A DNA stretch of 64,000 nucleotides from DAOVRD01 sp964521715 (GCA_964521715.1 CAZFSS010000007.1:1-64000); one strand, 5' to 3'. Shown: positions 25,295 to 34,417, numbered from the stretch's first letter. Notes: generated from the sequence alone by a model not told the origin. Translations and numbers: made by a program.

Positions 25295-25402
25295 GGGAGC
25301 GCCTCCGTCCATGAGCCGCACGCGACGACCGGGCGCCCCATCATACCGGACGGACTGGGCCGACGGAAGGAAAACGCGGCGCGCGGGCTGCAGGCAGAGC
25401 CG

Positions 25403-27580
25403 TCAGAGCCCCGGACCGGTCGCCAGGATCTCCCACTGGCGGTCCTGGGTGCCGCCCCTGAAGGTCACGGTATCGCCCACGCGCTTGCCCATGAAGGCCA
25501 GGCCCAGCGGGGCGTTGTAGGCGTAGATGGTCTGATCCGGCTGCGCGTCCCACGGGCCCAGGAAGGTGTAGGTCTCGATCTGCCCCGTCGCCGCATTGCG
25601 GGCCTGCACGCGGCTGCCCACGGTGACGTGGTCGGCGGACGCCATCTCCCGCGTGATGACACGGGCCTCCGACAGCTCCTCCTGCATGCGGGCGGCGCGC
25701 TGCGCCAGGCGCCCGCGCTCCTCCAGCGCGGCGCGGTACTCGGCGTTGTCGCTCACGTCGCCGAAGCTGGCCGCCTGTCCGATCTCCCGCATCACCTCGG
25801 GCAGACGCACGTGGACGATGTGCTCCAACTCCTCTCTCCTCTTCGCGGTGCCGGCCTCCGTGGTGTAGACGATCTGCTCCTCCCACGGAAGAACGACGTG
25901 CTCGAAGAGCGCGGGGCAAATCGCGCGCAGCATGTTGGCCAGATCCTCCTGCATGCGCGGGGTGAGACCGGGGTTGCGCTCGGCCAGGCCCTTCAGGGCG
26001 GCCACCTGCTGCGTCTGCGCGTCCTTCAGGACCTCGCGCAGCGGCGCGCCCTCACGCATGAACAGGACCGTGCGCAGCTCGGCGATCTGCTCCTTCCTCT
26101 GCTGGTCGTCCAGGTCGGGATCCCGCACGAGCGAGGCGATCATGGACAGCACACGCATGAGCACGCCTACGGGGGCTGCCGCGTCCCGCAGCTCGTCGGG
26201 CGGATCAGTGGCCACAGACCGCCACAGCCAGGCCACCGAGCCCGACGTGGCATCGGTCCGGGCCAGGATCTCGCGTCCCGCCTCCGCGAGGGCCTGCCCG
26301 GCACCCGCCCCGCGGAGCACCCGGGCGGTCTCCTGGCAGACCTGTCGTCCCATCAGGGGCATGAGCCCCGCGAAGATGTCCTGCCACGTGTGCGGCCACT
26401 GCTGCCGAACGAACTCCAGGACGCAGAGCAACACGTCCCGATCCGTAACCGCCGAGACGAACGCTTCGCCGTCGCTCAGGATTTCCAGGGCGTTGGCCGG
26501 CGGCGCCAGCTCATCGGCAATCAGATCCGGACAGCGCCTGAGGAAAGCGTCCAGAACGGCGGCCGCAGCGAGCGCCAGGGCCGGCGAGCCGTGCCCACTC
26601 CCCGACGCCGCACGCCGGACCGCGCCGGCAACGCGTTCGAGGACCTCTCGCTCCACGCCATCGTGCGCCCGCACCTCTTTCAGGATCTGGAGCGCCACGG
26701 CAAGCCCGGCAAGCTCGTCTGCGGCGGACTCGAACCGCCGGAGCAGGCGCTGTCCGTGCGAGAGCGGCCTGCTGCGCACGAAGAGCGAAGGGGAACGGCC
26801 CGGCGTCAGCCCGATGTGGGACGACCTCTGGAGCTTCTCCCTGGCGGCCGACCACCACTTGGACCACGACCCGACGACCGGCTCCAGGTGGAGCCTGAGC
26901 CTGTGCAGCTCCATACGCCGGTCCACGGAGTTGAGGACCATCTCGACGAGCTGCCCGGGGTCTTCGTCCGCCAGGGCGCGCAGGCGGTCCCGCTCGAACA
27001 CCCTGAGCGCGCGGAAATCGTCCTCCTCAAGCGGCTCCAGCCTGACGACGAGGCCCGGGCCGTAAGCCTTCTCCGAGTCGCCCAGGTCGACCAGGACGCT
27101 CCCGCTCTCGACGTCGAAGCCAACCACGCGCCCCGCCGCCCCCTGCTGCACGTCAAGGACGTACGCGCCCGGACGGAGGGACAGCATCTTGTCCAGGGCT
27201 GCCAGCGCCTCGTCAAGCCGGAGCCCCGCCGCGCGCAACGTCACCTGCATCAACGCATCCAGGTCGTCTCTGCCGGCGTATGCCTGGCCAACGAGCCCGA
27301 CGAGCAACTCGCGGACGATCCCGCTCTCCGGCAGCAAACGCGCGCCAGCCCTGGCCGCCTCAAGCGCTCCGCCCGGATTGCCGGACTCCGCCAGGCTGTC
27401 CACCAGGTACCACATCAGGGACTCGGCAAGCTGGCCGTGCCCGCGCTCGACGAGGATCCCGGGCACTTCGAGCAGCGCGTCAGAGACGGCCGGACCTTCG
27501 TCGACGGCGGCCACCCAGGCCGATTCGAGCTGGTCCAGCTTCTCCTTCTTGGCCAGTTTGAGCAGTTCGTCCGGTTGCAT
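25403..27580 (-). CDS. greA: GreA transcript-cleavage factor with a 560-residue N-terminal extension
   Basis: The last 160 residues are a complete GreA. The coiled-coil domain has TAKRREELEHIVHVRLPEV and the acidic tip FGDVSDNAEYRAALEE; the C-terminal FKBP-like domain has VTVGSRVQARN and APLGLAFMGKRVGDTVTFR. GreA enters the RNA polymerase secondary channel and stimulates cleavage of backtracked RNA. The first 560 residues form a largely helical repeat-like extension (ALEAARAGARLLPESG) that also contains a small beta domain near 145-185. Long GreA proteins of similar size are known from Chlamydiae and relatives, which supports a PVC origin. A promoter lies at 27646-27674. The length is roughly 4.5 times that of E. 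coli GreA. Confidence 0.9.
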   Translation of the reverse strand: MQPDELLKLAKKEKLDQLESAWVAAVDEGPAVSDALLEVPGILVERGHGQLAESLMWYLVDSLAESGNPGGALEAARAGARLLPESGIVRELLVGLVGQAYAGRDDLDALMQVTLRAAGLRLDEALAALDKMLSLRPGAYVLDVQQGAAGRVVGFDVESGSVLVDLGDSEKAYGPGLVVRLEPLEEDDFRALRVFERDRLRALADEDPGQLVEMVLNSVDRRMELHRLRLHLEPVVGSWSKWWSAAREKLQRSSHIGLTPGRSPSLFVRSRPLSHGQRLLRRFESAADELAGLAVALQILKEVRAHDGVEREVLERVAGAVRRAASGSGHGSPALALAAAAVLDAFLRRCPDLIADELAPPANALEILSDGEAFVSAVTDRDVLLCVLEFVRQQWPHTWQDIFAGLMPLMGRQVCQETARVLRGAGAGQALAEAGREILARTDATSGSVAWLWRSVATDPPDELRDAAAPVGVLMRVLSMIASLVRDPDLDDQQRKEQIAELRTVLFMREGAPLREVLKDAQTQQVAALKGLAERNPGLTPRMQEDLANMLRAICPALFEHVVLPWEEQIVYTTEAGTAKRREELEHIVHVRLPEVMREIGQAASFGDVSDNAEYRAALEERGRLAQRAARMQEELSEARVITREMASADHVTVGSRVQARNAATGQIETYTFLGPWDAQPDQTIYAYNAPLGLAFMGKRVGDTVTFRGGTQDRQWEILATGPGL

Positions 27581-27645
27581 CGGTTTGAGCGAGACAGGAA
27601 ATCTGGAAGGCCGACTGCGCGGCGGCAGCGCACGCCCACGAGTTC

Positions 27646-27674
27646 AATATACTCGGAAGCGGCCAGCCGCTCAA
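27646..27674 (-). promoter_or_regulatory. Promoter for the long greA gene
   Basis: On the minus strand, TTGAGC (27669-27674) and TATATT (27646-27651) are spaced 17 bases apart, about 65 bases before the greA start. Confidence 0.6.
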
Positions 27675-27697
27675 CAGCGCGGGGCCGGACCTTTCGG

Positions 27698-27726
27698 TTG
27701 ATTCCGAAGCACGCAGCAGGCACAAT
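27698..27726 (+). promoter_or_regulatory. Candidate promoter for the GH130 pair
   Basis: TTGATT (27698-27703) and CACAAT (27721-27726) are spaced 17 bases apart, 16 bases before the GH130 start. The -10 box is weak. It is divergent from and close to the greA promoter. Confidence 0.4.
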
Positions 27727-27742
27727 TCGCAGCCGGTGACCC

Positions 27743-28687
27743 ATGACGACGAAGATGCACAAGAACATCGTGCACAGGTGGGAAGGCAATCCGGTCGTCT
27801 CGCTGCGCGACCTTCCCTTCCAGGCGGCCGACCTGCACAACGCCGGCGCGGTCAAGTGGCGGGGCCAGTACATCCTGCTGCTCACGGTTGAAAGCCTGCG
27901 TGGCGACTGCTCGATCTATCTTGCGCGCAGCGACGACGGACGGCACTTCGAGGTCGAGCCCTCGCCCGTCCTTGCGCCTTCGCATCAGCAGCCTTTCGCG
28001 ACGTATGAGAGCCGTGGCGTGCGCGACGCCCGCATAACGCCCTTCGACGGGACCTACTACATCACGTACCTGGCGGAGTCGGCGCACGGCTTCAGGGTGG
28101 GGCTGGCCAAGACGGAGGACTTCGCGACGTTCGAGCGGGTGGCGCTCATTTCGGAGCCCGACACGAAGAGCGGCATGCTCTTCCCGCGGAAGATCGGCGG
28201 CAAGTTCGCCCGCCTGGAGCGCCCGGGCGAGGGCGGCAACATCTGGATCAGTTACTCGGATGACCTGATCTACTGGGGCCGATGGGAAGCGGTGATGACG
28301 CCGCGTCACGGCTTCTGGGACTACGACCGCATCGGGGGCGCCGTTCCGCCTGTGGAGACCGAGATCGGCTGGCTCGTGCTCTACTACGGCGTGAAAAACG
28401 TCCCGGGCGGGCCGCTCTTCCGGCTGGGACTGGCCTTCCTCGGCCTGGAAGACCCCACCCAGGAGGTCGGCCGCTCCAACATCCCGATACTCGCCCCCCG
28501 CGAGCAGTACGAACGCATCGGCGACGTGGGCAACCTCATATTCTCATGCGGCGCGCTCATGTCCGACGACGGCTCGGAGCTGGAAATCTACTACGGAGCC
28601 GCCGATAGCTGCATCTGCCTCGGCACGGTGCCGTTGGAGGAGCTGGAGCGCGTCTGCATGCCCCACAAGGCAAGGGAGGGGACATAG
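27743..28687 (+). CDS. GH130-family glycosidase/phosphorylase, copy 1
   Basis: This 314-residue five-bladed beta-propeller belongs to GH130, enzymes that phosphorolyse or hydrolyse beta-mannosides. Family landmarks are HNAGAVKWRGQYILLL, LFPRKIGGKFARLERP, ISYSDDLIYWG and VLYYGVKN, with EIYYGAADSCICLGTV at the end. At the position of the general-acid Asp the sequence is GVRDARITP, whereas the two other copies in this window have GIEDPR. The gene is followed after two bases by a second GH130 gene, so the two are coexpressed. No signal peptide is present, so it acts in the cytoplasm. Phosphorylase or hydrolase activity cannot be decided by eye. Confidence 0.88.
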   Translation: MTTKMHKNIVHRWEGNPVVSLRDLPFQAADLHNAGAVKWRGQYILLLTVESLRGDCSIYLARSDDGRHFEVEPSPVLAPSHQQPFATYESRGVRDARITPFDGTYYITYLAESAHGFRVGLAKTEDFATFERVALISEPDTKSGMLFPRKIGGKFARLERPGEGGNIWISYSDDLIYWGRWEAVMTPRHGFWDYDRIGGAVPPVETEIGWLVLYYGVKNVPGGPLFRLGLAFLGLEDPTQEVGRSNIPILAPREQYERIGDVGNLIFSCGALMSDDGSELEIYYGAADSCICLGTVPLEELERVCMPHKAREGT

Positions 28688-28689
28688 CC

Positions 28690-29625
28690 GTGCCGAACGA
28701 GACCGACACAGACCTGTTGGTCCGCTACGCCGACAACCCCATCATCGGCGCGGGCGACATCCCCTTCACCTGCAACACCGTGTTCAACGGGTCGCCGCTG
28801 AAGCTGGACGACACCTACTACATCCTGCTCAGGGTGGAGGGCCAGCACGGCTACTCCCTGTTCGCCCTCGGCACCGGCAAAGACGGCTACGCCTTCGACA
28901 TCCATCGCGTGCCGGTGATGGTCCCGGCGGACAGCGGCCCCATGGAGAAGTACGAAGCGGCCGGCATTGAGGACCCGCGCGTGACCATGCTGGAGGGCGA
29001 GATATACGTGGTTTACACCGCTTTCAGCGGCTACGGGCCCGTCATGGCGCTGGCCAGGACCAAGGACTTCTACGAGTACGAGCGGCTCGGCGTCATATCC
29101 GAGCCCGGCAACAAGGACGGCATCCTCTTCCCGCGCAAGGTGCACGGCCGCTACGTCCGTTTCGACCGACCCATCGGCAACGAAGTGGGCAGCGTGTGGG
29201 TCTCGTTCTCACTGGACCTGCTGCACTGGGGAGACAGCCGCGTGGTGATATCCCCGCGGGGCGGCTATTGGGATTCCTACCGCGTGGGCGGCTCCACCGT
29301 CCCGATCGAGACGAAGTACGGCTGGCTGGAGGTCTATCACGGAGTGAAGATGACTTCCGGCGGCCCCATATACCGCGCGGGCGTGGTGCTCCTCGACCTC
29401 GACGACCCCTCGATCGTCGTCGGCAGAAGCGACGTCCCGATCCTCGCTCCGCGCACGGAGTACGAGCGGATCGGCGACATCAACAACGTCGTGTTCGCCT
29501 CGGGCGCCCTAGTGGAGCCTGACGGGGAAGTGAAGGTATACTACGGCGCGGCCGACACGGCCATCTGCGTCGCCTCCGCGCACCTGGACGACCTGATCGC
29601 CATCGCCCTCAAACGGTCCGCCTGA
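28690..29625 (+). CDS. GH130-family glycosidase/phosphorylase, copy 2
   Basis: This is a 311-residue GH130 beta-propeller. It carries the canonical region around the catalytic Asp (AAGIEDPRVTMLEGEIY), LFPRKVHGRYVRFDRP, WVSFSLDLLHWGD, WLEVYHGVKM and VYYGAADTAICVA. The GTG start is two bases after the stop of copy 1, showing tight translational coupling. The two proteins are clearly related but divergent, suggesting a heteromeric or stepwise role in degradation of beta-mannan or N-glycan-type oligosaccharides. There is no signal peptide. A third copy is at 40992-41981. Confidence 0.9.
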   Translation: MPNETDTDLLVRYADNPIIGAGDIPFTCNTVFNGSPLKLDDTYYILLRVEGQHGYSLFALGTGKDGYAFDIHRVPVMVPADSGPMEKYEAAGIEDPRVTMLEGEIYVVYTAFSGYGPVMALARTKDFYEYERLGVISEPGNKDGILFPRKVHGRYVRFDRPIGNEVGSVWVSFSLDLLHWGDSRVVISPRGGYWDSYRVGGSTVPIETKYGWLEVYHGVKMTSGGPIYRAGVVLLDLDDPSIVVGRSDVPILAPRTEYERIGDINNVVFASGALVEPDGEVKVYYGAADTAICVASAHLDDLIAIALKRSA

Positions 29626-29667
29626 GACCCGAACCGCGTCGAACGAGCCCTCCCCCACCAGTCGAAC

Positions 29668-30786
29668 TCAAGCGGCGGGCGCCGTCGCGTCGATGAGCCG
29701 CCCGCCGTTGGGCAGGTCGCTCTCGCTGAAGCCGAAATCAGTCAGGAACCGCTGCGCAAGCCGCTCGTTGACGCGCCAGCCCATCGTGTCCTTTCGGAAC
29801 CGCATGGCAATCACGTAGTCCAGCACGGGCCCGAAAGTGCCCATGAACAGCGCGTTCGGCTGCGAGTCGGTCGGAGTGCCCGGCCCCGGATCGCTGGCCC
29901 AGAGGCAGTCAATGACGCAGAGCTGCTGGCGCGGGAACAGCACGTTGCCCGTCGTGGCGTCGATCTCGCCGAGTATCTCCTTCGACTTGTTGATGCCGAA
30001 CATGTAATCCGCTCCCCCGCCGTCCTGGTGAGAGGGGCCCGGCGAGAACGTGCCGAAGTGGTTCTTCAGGCTCAGGGTGAAGGCGCCGAACTCCGCCCCG
30101 TGGCCCTTGCAGAGGCCGACGTTCACCAGGATGTCCACTTCGCCGCGCACGAGGTGGCCGAGGCAGGGGGCCTGGTGGTCGCCCTTGAAGTAGGGGGCGG
30201 GCACCGTGGTGTTCGTATCCGAGCCGCCCCACTGGTCGGCCAGGTGCACGCCGTCGGGCAGTCCCTTGAAGGGGTTATCGCGCGACATGCCCGAGCCGTG
30301 ACAGGCGTCATAGATGTAGATGTTGGAGCCCTTCACGCCCAGCCCGGCCAGGACGTGACACAGCTTGCTCATCACGGCGCTGCGAGAGCGCTGGATGGCG
30401 ATCTGGTTCGTCTTGATCGCCACGACGGTGTCGCCCCAGGACTTGGACGGGGGCTTGAGGAATATCTTCCGCCATGCGTCGGCCGCGGCGCTCTCCTGGG
30501 CCAGGGCAATCGCCGCCCTGTCCATGTCCTGCTGGACGACGTCCCACGCGACCAGGCCCTCCTGCTCCACCCAGCTCGCGTTCGGCTTGACGGCCGTCGT
30601 CATCCCCGCGTCGCGCAGTCCCACGACCCGCAGCGGGCTGATGTAGGGGTGGACCTGGCCCCCGCCGCCGTAGGCCTCGACCCGGCGGGGTATGATGATG
30701 GTCGGGATGGAGCCAAGTGCCAGAACGCCAGCCGTCGTCTTCAGGAAACGCCTGCGGGATATCGACTTCGCGTCTCTTTCTGCCAT
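29668..30786 (-). CDS. TAT-exported DUF362 protein
   Basis: This 372-residue protein has a twin-arginine signal (SRRRFLKTTAGVLALG at residues 10-25), so it is folded, and possibly loaded with a cofactor, before export. The body matches DUF362 (GDTVVAIKTNQIAIQRSRSA, SNIYIYDACHGSGM, VDILVNVGLCKGHG, FTLSLKNHFGTFSP), a family often seen with iron-sulfur proteins but without known activity. I see no CxxC ferredoxin motif here. The ATG at 30784-30786 has AGGAG seven bases upstream. The leader holds a long imperfect hairpin (30813-30860). Transcription diverges from the large unknown gene at 30987. Confidence 0.85.
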   Translation of the reverse strand: MAERDAKSISRRRFLKTTAGVLALGSIPTIIIPRRVEAYGGGGQVHPYISPLRVVGLRDAGMTTAVKPNASWVEQEGLVAWDVVQQDMDRAAIALAQESAAADAWRKIFLKPPSKSWGDTVVAIKTNQIAIQRSRSAVMSKLCHVLAGLGVKGSNIYIYDACHGSGMSRDNPFKGLPDGVHLADQWGGSDTNTTVPAPYFKGDHQAPCLGHLVRGEVDILVNVGLCKGHGAEFGAFTLSLKNHFGTFSPGPSHQDGGGADYMFGINKSKEILGEIDATTGNVLFPRQQLCVIDCLWASDPGPGTPTDSQPNALFMGTFGPVLDYVIAMRFRKDTMGWRVNERLAQRFLTDFGFSESDLPNGGRLIDATAPAA

Positions 30787-30812
30787 CCTCCCTCTCCTGT
30801 GCATGAAGTGTA

Positions 30813-30860
30813 GAGGGATTCCGGAAAGAAGCGCAAGCGCGGCTTTTTCCGGGATCCCTC
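30813..30860 (-). other. Long imperfect hairpin in the DUF362 leader
   Basis: GAGGGAT (30813-30819) pairs with ATCCCTC (30854-30860). Inside it CCGGAAA and TTTCCGG, then AAGC and GCTT, continue the stem around a short GC loop. The hairpin lies between the promoter and the start codon of the DUF362 gene. It may act as an attenuator or an RNA-stability element. Confidence 0.5.
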
Positions 30861-30870
30861 CGCTCATTGC

Positions 30871-30899
30871 ACTATACCCAGTCCGGTTGGGCGTGGCAA
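30871..30899 (-). promoter_or_regulatory. Promoter for the DUF362 gene
   Basis: On the minus strand, TTGCCA (30894-30899) and TATAGT (30871-30876) are spaced 17 bases apart. Transcription would begin at the base of the leader hairpin. Confidence 0.65.
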
Positions 30900-30923
30900 G
30901 TGCAGTGCCACGGACGCCTGGAT

Positions 30924-30952
30924 TTGCCGACGTGTCCCTGCGTCCGTATAAT
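30924..30952 (+). promoter_or_regulatory. Promoter for the large unknown gene
   Basis: TTGCCG (30924-30929) and a perfect TATAAT (30947-30952) are spaced 17 bases apart, about 35 bases before the start codon. It is divergent from the DUF362 promoter, 25 bases away. Confidence 0.65.
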
Positions 30953-30986
30953 CACGCGTCCGCCATGCATAGTAGGGATGGAACGA

Positions 30987-33470
30987 ATGAAGGCCACCGC
31001 CGTGACCGGGCCGTTGATGGAGCGCCTTGCGCTCGAGCTCTCTCTGAAGCCCTTCTACAGGGCGGACGCCGGGACGTTCGACGACACGGCGGCCCGGATC
31101 ATGAGGACGTGGGCGGACCTGGCCGGGGCGGCCCGGGACCTGGCCGTCCTGCTCTGGATCGGGGACGGTTCGGAGATCCTCGAGTGGAAAGGGGACATGG
31201 ACGAGCCGGTCCGCTGGGCGCACACGATCGGGTTCAACAACCTCGAGTACGGCCTGTACCCGGACGCGAAGTACTACGCCTTGCAGCGCGCGGTCGAGTT
31301 CCGCGATCCCGTGCCCACAGTGCGCTACGGGGACGTCGCCCGGATCGCCCGGGCGCTGCGGCGCGCAGCGGATGAGACGCTCGGCAAACGGCTGCTCGTC
31401 GGGGCGACCATCGACCCGGGACCTGAGTTCGTCCACAACCCGTGGAAGTATGAGCGCCACCGGGAACTCATCCACGGCGGGCCCGATTCCGACATGCCTG
31501 AGTCCGTGGCCTTCCTGTGCAGTTGGGAACGCCTGCACGCGGACGAGACGGCCTACGCGGGCTACCCGAAGGGCGTGCCGGAGGGCACCCCGCTGGGCCG
31601 TTTCCTGGGGCGCCAGCTGCGGTCCTTTGCGGACGCTCTGGGCTTCGACTACGTCTGGCTGTCCAACGGCTTCGGATGCACGCACACGGCGTGGAGCTAC
31701 ATGGGCGAGGCGTTTGACGGAGAGCGGTTCCTGCCCGAGCGAGCCGCCGAGAGCAAGCGCAAGCTCCTGTCCTTCTGGGAGGACTTCCGCGCGGAGTGCC
31801 CCGGTTATCCGGTCGAGCTCAGGGGGACGAACTTCAGCGTCGGCATGGACGCTGCCAGCGACGGCGTGCCGCTGCGGGACATCGTCGCACGAGCCGGCGC
31901 GCTGCCGCCGAACACCCCGTGGGGATGCCGGCGCCTCGGGGCGGAGATGACGATCTACCTCTCCCGCATCGCCGGCGCGCGGGAAGTGCCCATCCCGTTC
32001 CGCTACTACACGAACGACCCCTGGTTCAACTCCGATCCCTGGTGGTCTTACTACGGCCGGGAGCCTTACGACATCTACTGCCCGGCGTCCGTCTGCCGGG
32101 TGAGCGCGGCCGGGCGCGTGCAGACGCCGACCCGCCTGGAGCTTCTGACCATAGACGACGAGCTCGGACGCCTCGTGCCGGAGCTCGCGCGCGAGGTCAC
32201 GCCTCACCTGATCCGCGCCTTCACGCTGCGGCCGGATGCGCCCGGGCCGTTCGTCTGGATCTACCCGTTCGACGAGTACCACAATCTCATAGACGAGCGG
32301 CCGGAACTGCTGGACCATGCGTTCTTCCACGATTGGTTCATGGTCGCGTGCCTCTCGGCCGGACTGCCGGTCAACACGGTGATGGCGGCCGGGGACTTCG
32401 TGCGGCTGGCGCGGAGGCGCGAGGCCCTGCGCGACTGCGTGCTGGTGGCGCCGGTGCCGCTGGAGGGCTGGGCCCTGGCCGATGCTCTGGGCCAGTGGGT
32501 GAGCGGCGGCGGCAAGGCGCTTCTTTACGGGCCCGTGGGAACCGCAGCGCCGGCCGCCAGGGAGCTTCTGGGGCTGCGGGCGTCCCACCCGCTCGACGGC
32601 GAGCTGGCAGTGGAGGGATCCCTCAAAGAAGATGAGTCCGATGCGGCGCCCGAGCGGGCGCTTCTGCACGACTCGCTCGTGAGCGCCGGGGGGATCTCGG
32701 CCGTGCCCGCCCGGCGCGGCGATGCGGCCACGCAGATCCGCCTGACGGCGAGCAAAGGCGGCGCGCAGAGGGTCTACGCCCTGGTGCGGAGCGCGCCGGA
32801 CTGGAATGGGGGCCGCCTGGCCTGGATCCGCGGCTCGGTGGCGTTCTCGAGCCGGCGCCGGCTCGAGCCCCTCCCCCAGGACCCGCAACGCTGCTATAAC
32901 CCGGGAGAGTGGGCGCGAGGCCTGCTGGCCGACCTGGGCTACGCAATCGAGCAGCAGAGGACCGGTCCCGGGATCCGTCCGGCGATGCTGTTCGTGTCGC
33001 GGCATCGGGGCGCCTTCATGCTGGCGGGCCACAAGCCCGACGCGCCGGTCACGGTCAGGCTGAGGTTCCCGGACGGCGCCCCGTTGGTCAGCGAGAGGGA
33101 GACCCTATACGCCGACGGCCGCTCGACGTATTGCTTCGACAAGACCATCCACCACGAAGTCCGGGCGTTCGTCAGGCAAGAGGGCGGCTCCTGCATCCGC
33201 GTCAAGGAACAGAAGACGCCGACCGACAGGCACCGGTGCTTCGAGATATCCGGCCTCGAGGCCGCGGAGCTCACCCTCTACCCGTATCCCGAGAGCCTGG
33301 CCGACGGCACCTTCGAGGTCGCTCAGACGGGCGTCTATGACACCGCGGAGCCGACGGCCCAAGACCCCGAGGGCGCGCTCGTGCCGCACAGGCTGGACTA
33401 CGAGGCGGACGTGGAGCGCGCAGCAGCCGTCCTGCGTGCGGTCTCCGGGTCGATCACGGTGACGTGGTAA
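30987..33470 (+). CDS. Large protein of unknown function, TIM-barrel glycosidase-like appearance
   Basis: I do not recognise this 827-residue protein. It has no signal peptide. The first 450 residues contain many aromatic-rich strands (LALELSLKPFYRADAG, FDYVWLSNGFGCTHTAWSYM, GTNFSVGMDAASDG, FRYYTNDPWFNSDPWWSYYG), which look like a (beta/alpha)8 barrel. A Rossmann-like part follows (about 490-560, DCVLVAPVPLEGWALADALGQWVSGGGKALLYGPVG), resembling the glutamine-amidotransferase-like domain of beta-galactosidases. The C-terminal part looks beta-rich. Two in-frame ATGs lie close together; 30987 is preferred because its ribosome site is better placed. Flanking genes suggest carbohydrate use. A new glycosidase family is plausible but unproven. 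Confidence 0.75.
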   Translation: MKATAVTGPLMERLALELSLKPFYRADAGTFDDTAARIMRTWADLAGAARDLAVLLWIGDGSEILEWKGDMDEPVRWAHTIGFNNLEYGLYPDAKYYALQRAVEFRDPVPTVRYGDVARIARALRRAADETLGKRLLVGATIDPGPEFVHNPWKYERHRELIHGGPDSDMPESVAFLCSWERLHADETAYAGYPKGVPEGTPLGRFLGRQLRSFADALGFDYVWLSNGFGCTHTAWSYMGEAFDGERFLPERAAESKRKLLSFWEDFRAECPGYPVELRGTNFSVGMDAASDGVPLRDIVARAGALPPNTPWGCRRLGAEMTIYLSRIAGAREVPIPFRYYTNDPWFNSDPWWSYYGREPYDIYCPASVCRVSAAGRVQTPTRLELLTIDDELGRLVPELAREVTPHLIRAFTLRPDAPGPFVWIYPFDEYHNLIDERPELLDHAFFHDWFMVACLSAGLPVNTVMAAGDFVRLARRREALRDCVLVAPVPLEGWALADALGQWVSGGGKALLYGPVGTAAPAARELLGLRASHPLDGELAVEGSLKEDESDAAPERALLHDSLVSAGGISAVPARRGDAATQIRLTASKGGAQRVYALVRSAPDWNGGRLAWIRGSVAFSSRRRLEPLPQDPQRCYNPGEWARGLLADLGYAIEQQRTGPGIRPAMLFVSRHRGAFMLAGHKPDAPVTVRLRFPDGAPLVSERETLYADGRSTYCFDKTIHHEVRAFVRQEGGSCIRVKEQKTPTDRHRCFEISGLEAAELTLYPYPESLADGTFEVAQTGVYDTAEPTAQDPEGALVPHRLDYEADVERAAAVLRAVSGSITVTW

Positions 33471-33527
33471 ACGGCGGTTCGCACGATCCTGCTTTGAGGC
33501 AGAGCCTGAGAGGGAGGACGTGAAGGC

Positions 33528-34409
33528 ATGGCAAGGTCGCCATTCAGCGCAGATCGGTTCATCGTGTTTCAGGTCCTCGTCGGCTTGTGCATGCTTCTGT
33601 CGGGCTGCGCGCATTGCGACCCGTGCTCGGCGCAGGACCCGGTGCGCGTCGTGCTCCGATTCGAGTGGCTTGGCGACATCGACCAGTCAGGGTTCAGAGA
33701 GCCCTCCGGCATCGTCTTCGACGGACGGCGCGGCACGCTCTTCGTGGTCGGCGACGAGGGCGACATCTGCGAGATGACGACCGACGGCAAGTTGCTCAGG
33801 CAGAAGACGCTGCGCGCGGGCGCCGACCTGGAGGGGCTGGCCCTCGTGCCCCAGACCGGCATCCTCTACGCGGCCGTCGAGGGCGAGGACAAGATACTCG
33901 AGGTGGACCCGGAGACGTTCGAGGTGACGCGAGAGTTCGCCATCCCCCGGACGTTCGAGGGGACGGAGCTCTTCAAGCCGGGAGGCCAGGGCATAGAGGG
34001 CATCTGCTTCGTGCCTCGGCAGGGGCACCCCGAAGGCGGGACGTTCTTTGTGGCAAACCAGAGCTTTACGGAAGAGCCGGGCGAGGAGAGGTCCCTGATA
34101 GCCGAGGTCGAGCTGCCGCTGCGGTCGTCGCCGGGCTCCACCGAAGTGAAGATCAGGGATTGGTTCCCCGTGCCCGTCATCGACGTCGCGGCGCTCCACT
34201 ATGACCGGGCCACAGGCCACATCCTGGCCGCCTGCGACTCGCCGAACGCCCTCCTGGAACTGACGCTGAGCGGCGAGATCGTCCGCGTGCTGACGCTGAC
34301 CGGCGACAACCAGGAGGGCCTCACGCTGGACGATCATGGTCTCATGTACATCGCCCAGGACAGCGGAGGCATCATCAAGATAAGGCCGATCTGGCCGCAG
34401 GACCGCTGA
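33528..34409 (+). CDS. SdiA-regulated-domain lipoprotein (YjiK-like)
   Basis: This 293-residue beta-propeller-type protein has a lipoprotein signal (VLVGLCMLLSGCAHC, with Cys about residue 27 as the lipidation site). The mature part matches the SdiA-regulated family: LGDIDQSGFREPSGIVFD, TLFVVGDEGDICEM, ADLEGLALVPQTGILYAA, GIEGICFVP and LDDHGLMYIAQDSGGI. Members are anchored in the envelope, often have a bound metal, and have no established activity. GGGAGG lies ten bases before the ATG. It follows the large unknown gene by 57 bases on the same strand and may be cotranscribed. Confidence 0.86.
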   Translation: MARSPFSADRFIVFQVLVGLCMLLSGCAHCDPCSAQDPVRVVLRFEWLGDIDQSGFREPSGIVFDGRRGTLFVVGDEGDICEMTTDGKLLRQKTLRAGADLEGLALVPQTGILYAAVEGEDKILEVDPETFEVTREFAIPRTFEGTELFKPGGQGIEGICFVPRQGHPEGGTFFVANQSFTEEPGEERSLIAEVELPLRSSPGSTEVKIRDWFPVPVIDVAALHYDRATGHILAACDSPNALLELTLSGEIVRVLTLTGDNQEGLTLDDHGLMYIAQDSGGIIKIRPIWPQDR

Positions 34410-34417
34410 CGCACCGT

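Noticed and set aside
24152..27739. 1195-residue plus-strand frame opposite DUF4832 and greA
   Set aside because: It has no family motif and is antisense to two recognisable proteins; high GC at third positions keeps the opposite frame open.
30864..33032. 722-residue minus-strand frame opposite the large unknown gene
   Set aside because: The plus-strand frame has a good promoter, aromatic-rich globular sequence and natural amino-acid use; the minus frame is Arg/Pro/His-rich.
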